DNA of 37,952 nucleotides, from NCBI RefSeq assembly GCF_004322395.1, contig NZ_SCTW01000146.1, positions 1-37,952 of the forward strand. Reading direction: 5' to 3'. The DNA is from Methylobacter sp. (GTDB lineage Bacteria > Pseudomonadota > Gammaproteobacteria > Methylococcales > Methylomonadaceae). The notes below the pieces were generated by a model. It worked only from the letters and a program-made list of their open reading frames with translations, was not told the DNA's origin and did no database searches. This document shows, in pieces, positions 7,683 to 16,694 of this stretch. The position numbers were made by a program, and so were the translations under genes. Numbering within the stretch: the stretch's first letter is position 1; each line of letters starts with the position of its first letter.

Positions 7683-10451
7683 GTGCAAAATCCCACAGCA
7701 AATTATCTGGTCGGTATTGACCTTGGCACAACGCATACCGTTGTTGCTTATGCCAAAGCCGATAATATCAGCCAGGAAATACAAATTTTCCAAATCGAGC
7801 AGCTGATTGCTCCCGGTCAAGTTGCCGCAAGGCCTCTGCTGCCGTCGGTGCGTTATCACCCTGCAACCGGCGAATTGTCCGAAGCCGATCTCGCATTCCC
7901 CAGCGGAGGGCCGTCAGAAGGTGAAACCGCCGTTATTGGCGAGGCAGCTCGTCTATTGGGATCTAAAAGCAAAGGGCGATTTGTCACTAGCGCTAAAAGC
8001 TGGCTGTCGCACCCGTCTGTCGATCATGGTGCGGACATTCTGCCGTGGGGTAGTGGCGATGATATTAGCAAGGTTTCACCGATAGCAGCCAGCGCCAGCT
8101 ATCTGTCGCATATCCGTACAGTCTGGGGACATCAATTTCCCGATGCGCCGTTGGAACAACAGGATATTGTAATTACTGTTCCCGCCTCGTTCGATGAGGC
8201 AGCCAGATCCCTGACGCTGGAAGCGGCGAAGCTTTCTGGGTTACCTAACGTCCGGTTATTGGAAGAGCCTCAAGCGGTATGCTACGACTGGTTAAGACGC
8301 CATGCCGGCACGATTAAACAAGCTCTGGCGAACGTGCATCTACTGCTGGTTTGTGATGTCGGCGGCGGCACCACCGATTTAACGTTGATCAAAGTAGAGC
8401 AGGGCGAGCAGGAGCCTAAATTAACCCGCATCGGCGTCGGCGACCATTTAATGCTCGGCGGCGATAATATCGACCTGGCCTTGGCGCATGTTGCCGAAAG
8501 CCGCTTGGGTAATGGAGAAAAACGCTTGTCGGCAGCGGATTTATCGCAGCTGATCGAGCAATGCCGGATTGCTAAAGAGCGCCTGCTGGCAGACGATGCA
8601 CCGGAGCAGATCAACGTTACCTTGCTGGGCGGCGGATCCAAGCTGATCGGGGGTTCCCGTTCTGTTGTGTTGTTTAAGGATGAAGTCAGGAAAATTGCGT
8701 TGGACGGTTTTTTTCCGCTGTCAGGCCTTGATGAATTGCCGGACAGAAAACGTAGCGGCGTTGTCGAGTTTGGTTTGCCGTATGCCGCAGAACCGGCGGT
8801 CAGCAAGCATATCGCAGCGTTTCTAAAACTGCATAGCGCCGCATCCCGTGAAGCTTTAGGCGGGGAGGGCAGAGTACCCGATGCCTTGCTGCTTAACGGT
8901 GGCGTATTTCGCAGTCAGCCGATTACCCAGCGCATTGTCGATTTAATCCAATCATGGCGCGCCAGTCCGCCGGTATTGCTGGAAAATAAACATCCGGAAT
9001 TGTCCGTCGCTTTTGGGGCAGTCAGCTATGCGATTGCAAGAAAAGACAAAAAGCTTAAGATCGGGGGCGGCTCGGCGCGCAGTTATTTCCTGGTGGTCGA
9101 GACCGACGACTCTACCAAGCAGCAAGGCATCTGCATCCTGCCCAAAGGCAGTGAAGAAGGCGATGAAGTCATCCTGAAAGACCGGCGTTTTGCGTTGCGT
9201 TTAGGTATGCCTGTGCGTTTTCATTTGGTTTCTTTGTCCGGTGACGGCAACTTCAAGCCGGGCGATGTGACCGAAATTACCGACTTGTTTCATTCCCTGC
9301 CGCCGCTTGCAGTGGCGTTTGAAGGAGACGACAGCAAGCCGAACGCGGAGGTTATTGTCGAATTGGCAGTTACGCAAACCGAAATAGGTACGCTGAAAAT
9401 TCAATGTATTTCTGTTGAAGACAGCAGTCAGCGCTGGGATGTTGAGTTTCAAATCAGGAAAAAAGCGGCCAGTTTGCAAATAGATGCCGCATTGCCCGCC
9501 AATTTTAATCGGATCGCAGAACAAATACAGACCATTTTTGGCGCTAAATCCAAACAGGTCGATCCCAAGGCGGTCAAAAACCTGCGCGCCGACCTGGAAA
9601 AACTCACCGGCGTCGCACGTACCGAATGGACAACGCCATTGCTAAGGGCTATGTTCGGCGTCTTGTTGGAAGGAGCAAAATACCAGCGCCGCTCCGAAAA
9701 TCACGAACGTGTCTGGCTGAGTCTGGCCGGTTTTTGTTTGCGCCCCGGTTTTGGTTATCCGCTGGACGACTGGCGCGTCGAGCAGTTATGGAAAAGCTAT
9801 CCGCAAGGCATCCAGTTTGTTAACGAAACCCAAAACTGGACCGAATGGTGGACGCTGTGGCGCCGGATTGCGGGCGGTCTGGATACTGTGGCGCAGGAGA
9901 AGATTTTTGCCGATATTGCAAAGTTTATAAACCCAGCAGCGGCAAGACAACCCGGCGTTGCCAAGCAAATCAAAAATCGCGGTTACGACGACATGGTGAG
10001 GCTGGCAGCAGTTCTGGAACGGCTGCCGGTCGCCAAGAAAATACAATTGGGCGAATGGCTGCTAAAACGTTTGGAAAAAGCCGGCGAGCCCAGTCAAACC
10101 TGGTGGGCGGTCGGACGTATCGGAGCAAGAATGCCGTTTCACGGCAGCAGTCACAATGTCATTCCTGCCGACGTTGTTTGTCAATGGTTAAAGCAGATTT
10201 TGATTGTAGACTGGAAGAAAATCCCGCAGGCGGGATTTGCTGCTACATTGATTGCCCGGATGAGCGGCGACAGGGCGCGGGATATTGATGAAGCTATGCG
10301 TTTGCAGGTCATTGAAAAGCTAAAGCTGAGCAAAGTGCCTGTGTCCTGGGTCGATATGGTAGAGCAGTTAAAAGAGCTGGACGAAAAAGAAGAAAAACAG
10401 ATTTTTGGCGAGGCATTGCCGCCGGGATTAAAACTTATCAATGAAGCGTAG
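7683..10451 (+). CDS. Large Hsp70-family (DnaK-like) protein with DUF3731-type C-terminal region
   Basis: 922-residue Hsp70-like protein, longer than DnaK (about 640) and different in its C-terminal half. The nucleotide-binding domain is complete: phosphate-1 loop LVGIDLGTTHTVVAY (residues 9-23), connect motif LLEEPQAVCYDW, phosphate-2 loop VCDVGGGTTDLTL, and adenosine motif ALLLNGGVFRSQP. Residues from about 590 on resemble the conserved C-terminal region of large Hsp70 relatives (DUF3731 type), with many Trp/Arg motifs such as GFCLRPGFGYPLDDWRVEQL. The GTG at 7683 is the only usable start, because an in-frame stop lies 12 nt upstream. Client and function are unknown; no DnaJ or GrpE gene is nearby. 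It is probably an ATP-dependent chaperone-like protein. The following membrane protein starts 18 nt downstream and may be co-transcribed. Confidence 0.9.
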   Translation: MQNPTANYLVGIDLGTTHTVVAYAKADNISQEIQIFQIEQLIAPGQVAARPLLPSVRYHPATGELSEADLAFPSGGPSEGETAVIGEAARLLGSKSKGRFVTSAKSWLSHPSVDHGADILPWGSGDDISKVSPIAASASYLSHIRTVWGHQFPDAPLEQQDIVITVPASFDEAARSLTLEAAKLSGLPNVRLLEEPQAVCYDWLRRHAGTIKQALANVHLLLVCDVGGGTTDLTLIKVEQGEQEPKLTRIGVGDHLMLGGDNIDLALAHVAESRLGNGEKRLSAADLSQLIEQCRIAKERLLADDAPEQINVTLLGGGSKLIGGSRSVVLFKDEVRKIALDGFFPLSGLDELPDRKRSGVVEFGLPYAAEPAVSKHIAAFLKLHSAASREALGGEGRVPDALLLNGGVFRSQPITQRIVDLIQSWRASPPVLLENKHPELSVAFGAVSYAIARKDKKLKIGGGSARSYFLVVETDDSTKQQGICILPKGSEEGDEVILKDRRFALRLGMPVRFHLVSLSGDGNFKPGDVTEITDLFHSLPPLAVAFEGDDSKPNAEVIVELAVTQTEIGTLKIQCISVEDSSQRWDVEFQIRKKAASLQIDAALPANFNRIAEQIQTIFGAKSKQVDPKAVKNLRADLEKLTGVARTEWTTPLLRAMFGVLLEGAKYQRRSENHERVWLSLAGFCLRPGFGYPLDDWRVEQLWKSYPQGIQFVNETQNWTEWWTLWRRIAGGLDTVAQEKIFADIAKFINPAAARQPGVAKQIKNRGYDDMVRLAAVLERLPVAKKIQLGEWLLKRLEKAGEPSQTWWAVGRIGARMPFHGSSHNVIPADVVCQWLKQILIVDWKKIPQAGFAATLIARMSGDRARDIDEAMRLQVIEKLKLSKVPVSWVDMVEQLKELDEKEEKQIFGEALPPGLKLINEA

Positions 10452-10469
10452 CGCTTAAAGAAGGGCACA

Positions 10470-10823
10470 ATGAAGTTAGTCAGCATCGTCATCATCGCAG
10501 GGCTTATCCTGCTGTATTTTATAGATGTAGCATTTAAACTTAACCCGTTTAATATGGAAATGTTAATACATAGCGGTCTGAGGTTCTTGATCGGCTTTTT
10601 GGTTCTCGGAATTGGGGTTTTTTATACGAATACAATCAGACTCAATTTTGCGCTTACTCTGATAATAGCTTTAACTTTGGCCGATGACATTTGGGATTAC
10701 ACTCGGAATGTCGACAGTTTTAACTTTGAAGTTATGCTGCATAGTATATATATGTTGGTATGGGGTTCTTTGACGGGGTATGTGCTTATGAAGCACTGGC
10801 TGGACGGTAGGCCGAAAGAATAG
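10470..10823 (+). CDS. Small membrane protein of unknown function, four predicted helices
   Basis: 117 residues, not recognised. Four hydrophobic segments are visible, at about residues 3-21, 34-54, 57-76 and 88-106, separated by very short loops. An acidic patch, LADDIWDYTR, follows the third helix, and the C-terminus is charged (HWLDGRPKE). The start is well supported by AAGGG a few nt upstream of ATG 10470. It lies 18 nt after the Hsp70-like gene on the same strand, so the two are probably an operon. No function can be assigned; a role linked to the Hsp70-like protein is only a guess from position. Confidence 0.75.
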   Translation: MKLVSIVIIAGLILLYFIDVAFKLNPFNMEMLIHSGLRFLIGFLVLGIGVFYTNTIRLNFALTLIIALTLADDIWDYTRNVDSFNFEVMLHSIYMLVWGSLTGYVLMKHWLDGRPKE

Positions 10824-10880
10824 CAGCCAAGTTTGTCCTGAGTGCTTTGGCTATAAGTCAGCTGAGAAACATGCCGGTTG

Positions 10881-10915
10881 CAGACCTTCCAGGTTTTGAA
10901 AACCTGGAAGGTCTG
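10881..10915. repeat. Perfect 35-nt palindrome
   Basis: A 17-nt arm, CAGACCTTCCAGGTTTT (10881-10897), is followed by a single G and then its exact reverse complement (10899-10915). It lies between the small membrane protein and the flavoprotein gene. It may act as a transcription terminator or a dispersed palindromic repeat; the A/T-rich centre and the lack of a downstream T-run argue for a repeat. Confidence 0.9.
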
Positions 10916-10970
10916 ATTCGCAATGTTCCGCCTCTGCACTACGTCTATAACAACATTTTTACGAAAAATC

Positions 10971-12149
10971 ATGGCTGACACAGATGTCATTATCATTGGC
11001 GCGGGCGCATCAGGCCTAATGTGCGCCATCGAAGCCGGCAAGCGCGGTCGCAAGGTGCTGGTTTTGGATCATGCCAATAAAGCCGGAAAAAAAATCCTGA
11101 TGTCCGGCGGCGGTCGCTGCAATTTCACCAACTATTCTATCGAGCCGAATAACTATATTTCGCATAACTCGCATTTTTGCAAGTCGGCGCTGAGCCGTTA
11201 TACCCAGTGGGATTTTCTGGCGTTAATCGGGCAATACCAAATTCCTTTTCATGAACGGGATCACGGCCAATTGTTTTGCGATGAAAGCGCCAAGGACATT
11301 CTGGATATGTTATTGGCAGAATGCGAGAAAGCCGGAGTGGTTGTGCAATTGAATACCCGCATCGATTCAGTTGAACGGCGGACTGATCGGTTTCATCTTA
11401 AAACCGACAACGGCAATTTTATCTGCCGGTCGTTAGTGGTTGCGACCGGGGGCTTGTCGATACCCAAAATGGGAGCGACGCCGCTGGGCTATAAGATTGC
11501 CGAGCAATTCGGCATTAATGTGTTGCCCACTAATGCCGGTTTGGTTCCGTTTACCTTGCAGCCGGACGATAAGGAAAAATTCTCGGCATTATCGGGCATT
11601 GCTGTGCCTTGCGTAGTCAGCAATAACAAGCAGAGTTTTACTGAAAATGTTTTGTTTACGCATCGCGGTCTAAGCGGTCCTGCGATTTTACAGATTTCAT
11701 CCTATTGGCGCGCCGGAGAGGAGGTTGTGATTAACTTGCTGCCTCAGGTAAGTCTGGAGGCTGAGCTTAAAGCCAGGCGTCAGCAAAAGCTCAAAAACAA
11801 GTTGAAAACGATTTTGGAAAGCTATTTACCGAAGCGGTTGATTGGTGTTTTTTTGCCAGAGGACTTGCTGGATTTGTCGTTGCAGGATTTGTCGGACAAA
11901 CAGATTCAGCGGGTTGCGGACCGGATTAACAGCTGGACAATCAAGCCCAACGGTACCGAAGGTTATCGTACCGCTGAAGTGACTTCCGGCGGCGTTGATT
12001 GCGATGCGGTTTCTTCCAAAACCATGGAAAGCAAGCAGGTGCCGGGGCTTTATTTTGTCGGTGAAGTGTTGGATGTAACCGGTTGGTTGGGTGGCTACAA
12101 TTTTCAGTGGGCATGGTCGTCAGCCTGGTGTGCAGGCCAATATTGTTGA
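10971..12149 (+). CDS. FAD-dependent oxidoreductase of the HI0933/YhiN (BaiN) family
   Basis: 392-residue flavoprotein. An N-terminal Rossmann fold shows DVIIIGAGASGLMCAIEAGKRG (dinucleotide-binding GxGxxG) and VLDHANKAGKKILMSGGGRCNFTN, the signature of this family. The middle has VVATGGLSIPKMGATPLGY, and the C-terminal FAD-binding part has GGVDCDAVSSKTMESK then GLYFVGEVLDVTGWLGGYNFQWAW. The ATG at 10971 (MADTDVIII) is preferred over a start 48 nt upstream, which would add residues outside the fold. Members are widespread and mostly uncharacterised; some are annotated aminoacetone oxidase-like. Substrate is not deducible. It is convergent with the coiled-coil gene downstream. Confidence 0.93.
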   Translation: MADTDVIIIGAGASGLMCAIEAGKRGRKVLVLDHANKAGKKILMSGGGRCNFTNYSIEPNNYISHNSHFCKSALSRYTQWDFLALIGQYQIPFHERDHGQLFCDESAKDILDMLLAECEKAGVVVQLNTRIDSVERRTDRFHLKTDNGNFICRSLVVATGGLSIPKMGATPLGYKIAEQFGINVLPTNAGLVPFTLQPDDKEKFSALSGIAVPCVVSNNKQSFTENVLFTHRGLSGPAILQISSYWRAGEEVVINLLPQVSLEAELKARRQQKLKNKLKTILESYLPKRLIGVFLPEDLLDLSLQDLSDKQIQRVADRINSWTIKPNGTEGYRTAEVTSGGVDCDAVSSKTMESKQVPGLYFVGEVLDVTGWLGGYNFQWAWSSAWCAGQYC

Positions 12150-12209
12150 CTTGACAAGTTTTGGTCAAGCGGCCAGAGATGAAAGGCTTAAGTCAATAGC
12201 GCAGGCTAA

Positions 12210-12240
12210 TCGGTAGAATACGCGGAGCATATCCTACCGA
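12210..12240. terminator. Stem-loop between convergent genes, possible bidirectional terminator
   Basis: TCGGTAGAATAC (12210-12221) faces GCATATCCTACCGA (12227-12240), forming an imperfect stem of about 11 bp with a GC-rich loop. It sits between the flavoprotein gene (ends 12149) and the coiled-coil gene (ends 12276 on the minus strand). It lacks a classical T-run next to the stem, so it could instead be a palindromic repeat. Confidence 0.4.
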
Positions 12241-12275
12241 ATTGTTGTCAGAGAGACGTTATTTTTAAAGATGAT

Positions 12276-13493
12276 TTATTTTTTCGGTCTGAGCTTGCTA
12301 TAAAAACCTTTTAGTTTTCCTGGCGCTTTTTGATCGTCAGGCTGTTGATCTGCACTTGATGGCTGCGTTTCACTTGATGTTTCGGCTGTCCATTGTGGCT
12401 CTGTTTTAACCGGCTGTTGCTTTTTGCCAAACAGATTCTTGATTTTTCCAAGCGATCCTTTAGCAGGAGTAACCGGTTGTTGTTCCAGATCTGAAGGTGC
12501 GGATGAAGTTTCTTCCTCGACCGGCTGCGAATTCATGTCCGGGAACGCGGGGATAACGGCTTCATCAGTCGTTGTTAATTCAATTTGTGTTTCTTCTTCC
12601 GAAGGCACTGAGGCTTGCGGTTCTTGAATAACTTGCTCGACCTGTTTTTCCGGCACAGGTTGGGCGATCAAAGTCTCTTCAATAGCTGGAGGAGCTGTAT
12701 GCTGAATTGGCTGTTGGTAAATCTCAACAGGCTTAACAACCGGTTGTGCCGGTTCGGGCGCTAGGCGTTGCGTCGTAACAGGTTGGAAGTTTTTAAGGGT
12801 TTCGGATAAAATCTGCTGAGCGTTGTTCTGTTGTTGCAGTATTGCTCTTTGTTCTTCCAGCGTTTGTTCCAGTTTGGAAAGCTGATTGGTGTGAGCCGCT
12901 AACGTCGTTTGCAGCACCTCAAGCAGCGCCTCTTTTTCAACCAGTTTTACCGTTTGTTCAGCCAATTTTGCCGTTTCTGCCTGACAGGTTTGCTGTAACT
13001 CAATTTTTGCTTGCTGCTCGGTACGCAGGCGCTCTATTAGTTGAGTAACGACTTTATCATGTTGTTGCCATAACGAGTCTGCTTTAACATCTTCGCTTGC
13101 AAGTAACGGCCGTTCGCCAAGATCAAAATTTGTCGCCAGCGTCTGAATGGTTCCTGCAACCTGCTGGTTGCGTTGATATATCAGCTGCTCTAGCGCCAAA
13201 GCCCGTTGTGTTTCGTCTTGAGCAGCATGTTGAGCTTTTTCCATCTGCTCAACAGTCTCCGCTAATGCCTCTTGACTCTGTTGTAGTTGTTGTTGCATCG
13301 CATTGAGACTTTCAAAGCCGGCTTTTTCGCTGGCAGCTTTCTTTCTTTTTAAGGAAGCAATCCTGATGCTGTATAGCGTCGCCGTCAGTAACCAGACCGC
13401 TGCCGCTAATGCTGCCGCGTATAATGGATTGTTTAGGGTAGTGAGATACCATTCGGAAAGAAGCGATTTGATAAAAGGCAGATAGGTTTGCAT
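12276..13493 (-). CDS. Membrane-anchored coiled-coil protein of unknown function
   Basis: 405 residues, not recognised. One transmembrane helix lies at about residues 25-45 (YAAALAAAVWLLTATLYSI), followed by basic residues (SLKRKKAA), so the bulk is probably cytoplasmic. Residues about 60-235 are Gln/Glu/Leu-rich coiled coil in two blocks, with a break around TLATNFDLGERPLLASEDV. Residues 240-340 are a Pro/Glu/Gln/Val-rich linker. The tail has two similar basic amphipathic stretches, KGSLGKIKNLFGKK and APGKLKGFYSKLRPKK. This layout (anchor, coil, disordered linker, basic end) recalls envelope or division scaffolds, but no homology is claimed. A GAGGAG ribosome-binding sequence precedes ATG 13493. 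The P-type ATPase gene lies 173 nt upstream. Confidence 0.85.
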   Translation of the reverse strand: MQTYLPFIKSLLSEWYLTTLNNPLYAAALAAAVWLLTATLYSIRIASLKRKKAASEKAGFESLNAMQQQLQQSQEALAETVEQMEKAQHAAQDETQRALALEQLIYQRNQQVAGTIQTLATNFDLGERPLLASEDVKADSLWQQHDKVVTQLIERLRTEQQAKIELQQTCQAETAKLAEQTVKLVEKEALLEVLQTTLAAHTNQLSKLEQTLEEQRAILQQQNNAQQILSETLKNFQPVTTQRLAPEPAQPVVKPVEIYQQPIQHTAPPAIEETLIAQPVPEKQVEQVIQEPQASVPSEEETQIELTTTDEAVIPAFPDMNSQPVEEETSSAPSDLEQQPVTPAKGSLGKIKNLFGKKQQPVKTEPQWTAETSSETQPSSADQQPDDQKAPGKLKGFYSKLRPKK

Positions 13494-13666
13494 GGGAACT
13501 CCTCAATAAAAAGACTATTTTATATTGTACTAGGAGCAAAGTTGTGATGCTGATATTTAATCAATAGATCATGATTTTTGCCGCTTTTAAATTAGTTAAG
13601 CGGTAAAAGTTGTCGCGTCCGCATCCATCGTTATGGATTTAAAGCTACTTGAGGTTTATTTTGGTC

Positions 13667-16369
13667 TCAATTCTTCTTTGTCCGGGGGCTGCGGATGACT
13701 TTTCTAAGCTCCAGGGCAATCAGCGGTATGAATCCAACCCCGATCCAGGCTGCGCATTGATTTAACGTAACCGGTCCGATCTGAAGCAGTGTTTGCAGCA
13801 TGGGGACATAGTGCATCGCCAACTGCAAGGCGAAGCTCACCGCGACAATCAGAAACAAGCGCATATTGGAGAACAAGCCAATCTGCCAGAGGCTGCGCCG
13901 CTCGCTCCGAGCGCCGAATGAGCGCAGCAGTTCGGCGATCACCAAGGTAGTAAAGGCGGCATCGCGGGCTTGCTCAAGGCTGTCGTTGATGTAGAGTTCA
14001 TAGGCAAACATGCCGAGAGTGACGCCGGCGGTCAGCAAGCCGGTAAACAGGATTAATGTGAGGAAATCCCGGTTGAATAAACCCTCTTGGGAACTTCGCG
14101 GCGGGCGATTCAACACGCCGGGGTCAATCGGGTCCGTCGCCAGGGCGAGCGCCGGCAAGCCGTCCGTTACCAGGTTGATCCACAGAAGATGCAACGGCAA
14201 AAGGGGGAGGGGCCAGCCCAGAAGAACCGCGCTCAGCATCACGATTAATTCGCCGGTATTGCCGCCCAGCAGATAGGCCAGCGTTTTGACGATATTGTCA
14301 TAAATGCCCCGCCCTTCTTCTACGGCGGCGACGATGGAGGCAAAGTTGTCATCGGTGATAATGATGTCGGCGGCCTCCTTGGTCACTTCGGTGCCGGTGG
14401 TGCCGCCCATGGCGACGCCGATGAACGCCTCCTTGATCGCAGGGGCATCGTTAACGCCATCTCCGGTCATCGCCACTACTGCGCCCTGCGCTTTCCATGC
14501 GCGGACAATACGGAGCTTATGCTCGGCGGTAACGCGCGCGTAAACCGAAACCTGTGATACGCGTTCTTTCAATGCTCCGTCGTCCAAGCGGTCAAGCTCG
14601 GCTCCTACGAGAACTTCGTCGCCCTTGTCCAAAATACCCAATTCATGGCCTATTGCCCGTGCAGTTTCCGGATGATCGCCGGTGATCATCACGGTTTTGA
14701 TGCCGGCCCGTATGCACTTGATCACGGCTCCCATCGCCTCGGGGCGTGGCGGATCCTGCAAACCTACGAGCCCCAATAGGGTGAGTTCCCGCTCGATCTC
14801 GGCATCGTTTACACTCTCGCCTTCTTCTAAACTGAAGCCGTCCAGGCGGCGCTCAGCGATGGCAAGCACGCGCAGGGCATTGTGCGCCAGTAATGTATTA
14901 GTATGGAGTAGCCAGTTGCGGTCGCTCTCGGTTAGTTCCCTGACTCCCTGGCCGGTACGGATCAGGGTGCAATGGCTGAAAATAACTTCAGGTGCGCCTT
15001 TGACGAATGCCCAGGCATGGTTTTCCTGACGACGGATGACAGTCATGCATTTGCGGTCGGAATCGAAAGGCACAGTAGCCAAGCGCGGCATCTCAACTTC
15101 GATGGCCGCGCGGGTAATGTTGCCTTTGGCTGCCGCCGCTAGCAGCGCTCCCTCAGTAGGATCGCCCACTATTCCAGGCCGGTCGTCTATCAGGGTCAGT
15201 TCGGCATCGTTGCAGGCGGCCGATGCGCGCAGCAAGGCCAGGAGATCGGGGTTTTCTGACGGCAGGGTTTTCACATTGCCGACAAAGAACGCGCCTTCGG
15301 TAGAGTAACCTTCGCCGGTGACGCGATACAAATTTTTCGAGGTAATTAACTTGCGGGCCGTCATTTCCCCCATCGTCAGCGTGCCGGTCTTGTCCGTGCA
15401 GATAACCTGAGTCCGGCCAAGTGTTTCAACCGAGGCCAGACGCCGCACCAAGACATGACGCTGCACCATGCGCTGCATGCCCAAAGCGAGAGCGACAGTC
15501 ACCACCGCCGGTAAACCCTCGGGAATGGCTGCTACCGCAAGACTTACCGCGCTCAAGAAAAGCTCAAACGGTGCAATTCCCCGTAGTAGTCCGAGGCCGA
15601 AAATCAGCGCGACGATGCCTAAACAAGCCCATAACAACAGCCGTGCTACCCGGTTAAGTTGACGTTGCAGCGGAGTTTTTCCGCTTTCGGATGTCTCCAG
15701 AAGTTTGGCAATGCGGCCGAGTTCCGTCTCCATCCCGGTATTAACTACCAAGGCACGGCCGGTGCCTCCCGTCACGCTGGTGCCGAGGAAGACCATATTG
15801 TTTCGCTCCGCCAGAGGCGTAAGCGGAGGCAAGGTGCCGGTGAATTTGTCTACCGCTTGCGATTCACCGGTGAGCGGCGCTTCATTGATGCGAAGAACGG
15901 ATGCCTGGATCAGTCGAGCGTCCGCAGCGACCAGATCCCCGCCTTCCAGCAGCAGGATATCGCCCGGAACGATTGCAGTCGCGGCGACTACTATGTTATG
16001 GCCGTCGCGCACCACCCGGCAGCGGGGTGCTGTCAAATGAGCTAATGCTGCCGCCGCCCTCTCGGCGCGGTACTCCTGAAAGAAGCCGATTATTGCATTC
16101 AAAATAACGATGGCAATAATGGCGATGCCGTCTATGGTTTCGCCCAGTGCAACAGAAACCGCCGCCGCGCCAATTAGCACCCAAATGACCAGACTTTTAA
16201 ACTGGCTTACAAAAATGACCAAGGCCGAAAAACGTTTGCCTTTGCGTAGTTTATTTTGTCCGTACCGGGCGAGCCGCTTTTTTGCTTCATTGGCAGAAAG
16301 CCCCTGCTTCACATCGGTAGCAAGAAGGCTTGCGGCTTCGGTAATCGATAGCTTGTGCCATGCATTCAT
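13667..16369 (-). CDS. Type II (SERCA/PMR1-like) cation-transporting P-type ATPase
   Basis: 900-residue ion pump of the inner membrane. Domains in order: N-terminal cation ATPase domain, actuator motif LTGES (residues 166-170), M4 PEGLP (283-287), phosphorylation motif DKTGTLT (Asp326), nucleotide-binding region with FVKGAPE, hinge TGDHPETA and TGDGVNDAPA, and a C-terminal membrane domain. The ion-binding side chains of Ca2+ pumps appear present by motif: Glu in PEGLP, Asn and Glu in GGNTGELI (M5), and Asn, Thr, Asp in LLWINLVTDGLPA (M6), so Ca2+ (or Mn2+) export is likely. By eye the gene is clearly richer in G+C than the genes on either side. The 325-nt gap upstream holds only degenerate repeats. 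Start ATG 16369. Confidence 0.93.
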   Translation of the reverse strand: MNAWHKLSITEAASLLATDVKQGLSANEAKKRLARYGQNKLRKGKRFSALVIFVSQFKSLVIWVLIGAAAVSVALGETIDGIAIIAIVILNAIIGFFQEYRAERAAAALAHLTAPRCRVVRDGHNIVVAATAIVPGDILLLEGGDLVAADARLIQASVLRINEAPLTGESQAVDKFTGTLPPLTPLAERNNMVFLGTSVTGGTGRALVVNTGMETELGRIAKLLETSESGKTPLQRQLNRVARLLLWACLGIVALIFGLGLLRGIAPFELFLSAVSLAVAAIPEGLPAVVTVALALGMQRMVQRHVLVRRLASVETLGRTQVICTDKTGTLTMGEMTARKLITSKNLYRVTGEGYSTEGAFFVGNVKTLPSENPDLLALLRASAACNDAELTLIDDRPGIVGDPTEGALLAAAAKGNITRAAIEVEMPRLATVPFDSDRKCMTVIRRQENHAWAFVKGAPEVIFSHCTLIRTGQGVRELTESDRNWLLHTNTLLAHNALRVLAIAERRLDGFSLEEGESVNDAEIERELTLLGLVGLQDPPRPEAMGAVIKCIRAGIKTVMITGDHPETARAIGHELGILDKGDEVLVGAELDRLDDGALKERVSQVSVYARVTAEHKLRIVRAWKAQGAVVAMTGDGVNDAPAIKEAFIGVAMGGTTGTEVTKEAADIIITDDNFASIVAAVEEGRGIYDNIVKTLAYLLGGNTGELIVMLSAVLLGWPLPLLPLHLLWINLVTDGLPALALATDPIDPGVLNRPPRSSQEGLFNRDFLTLILFTGLLTAGVTLGMFAYELYINDSLEQARDAAFTTLVIAELLRSFGARSERRSLWQIGLFSNMRLFLIVAVSFALQLAMHYVPMLQTLLQIGPVTLNQCAAWIGVGFIPLIALELRKVIRSPRTKKN

Positions 16370-16694
16370 AGTGCTGTTTTCCCGTAAACATTAGGAATGT
16401 CGGTATACGTCACAGCCTCGACATATTCCAGGACAGCCCTTTCCTTGTTACCAAACAACTCGCTCTCTTGCCATCGTTCAAGGGTCGCTACCTTGTTCAT
16501 GGAGCCCGTTCATTTTTGCTGATTCCCAATCTCCGGATGGGGAACCTCGAAAGGCTAGGCTATGGCTTTGCGAGACAGGAAGCTGGAGCCCTTCGATTGG
16601 CTCAGGACAGGTTTCCCTTACCGAATTTCCAGGCTTGAGCTTGGGAACTAGCGAGAAACTCTTATCAAAAAAATACTTTAACAAATTTCAGTTA
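16370..16694. other. Gene-free gap with degenerate repeats
   Basis: 325 nt between the porin and P-type ATPase genes. Pieces of common dispersed palindromes are visible, such as GCTTGAGCTTGGGAAC near 16631-16646 and GATTCCCAATCTCCGG near 16522-16537. A block at about 16580-16612 (CCCTTCGATTGGCTCAGGAC) resembles one at 31911-31955. The 68-codon minus-strand frame here translates these repeats and is not taken as a gene. The promoter for the ATPase should lie here but is not recognised. Confidence 0.5.

Noticed and set aside
16478-16684. 68-codon frame between the porin and ATPase genes
   Set aside because: It reads through fragments of dispersed palindromes and resembles common repeat-derived false genes.
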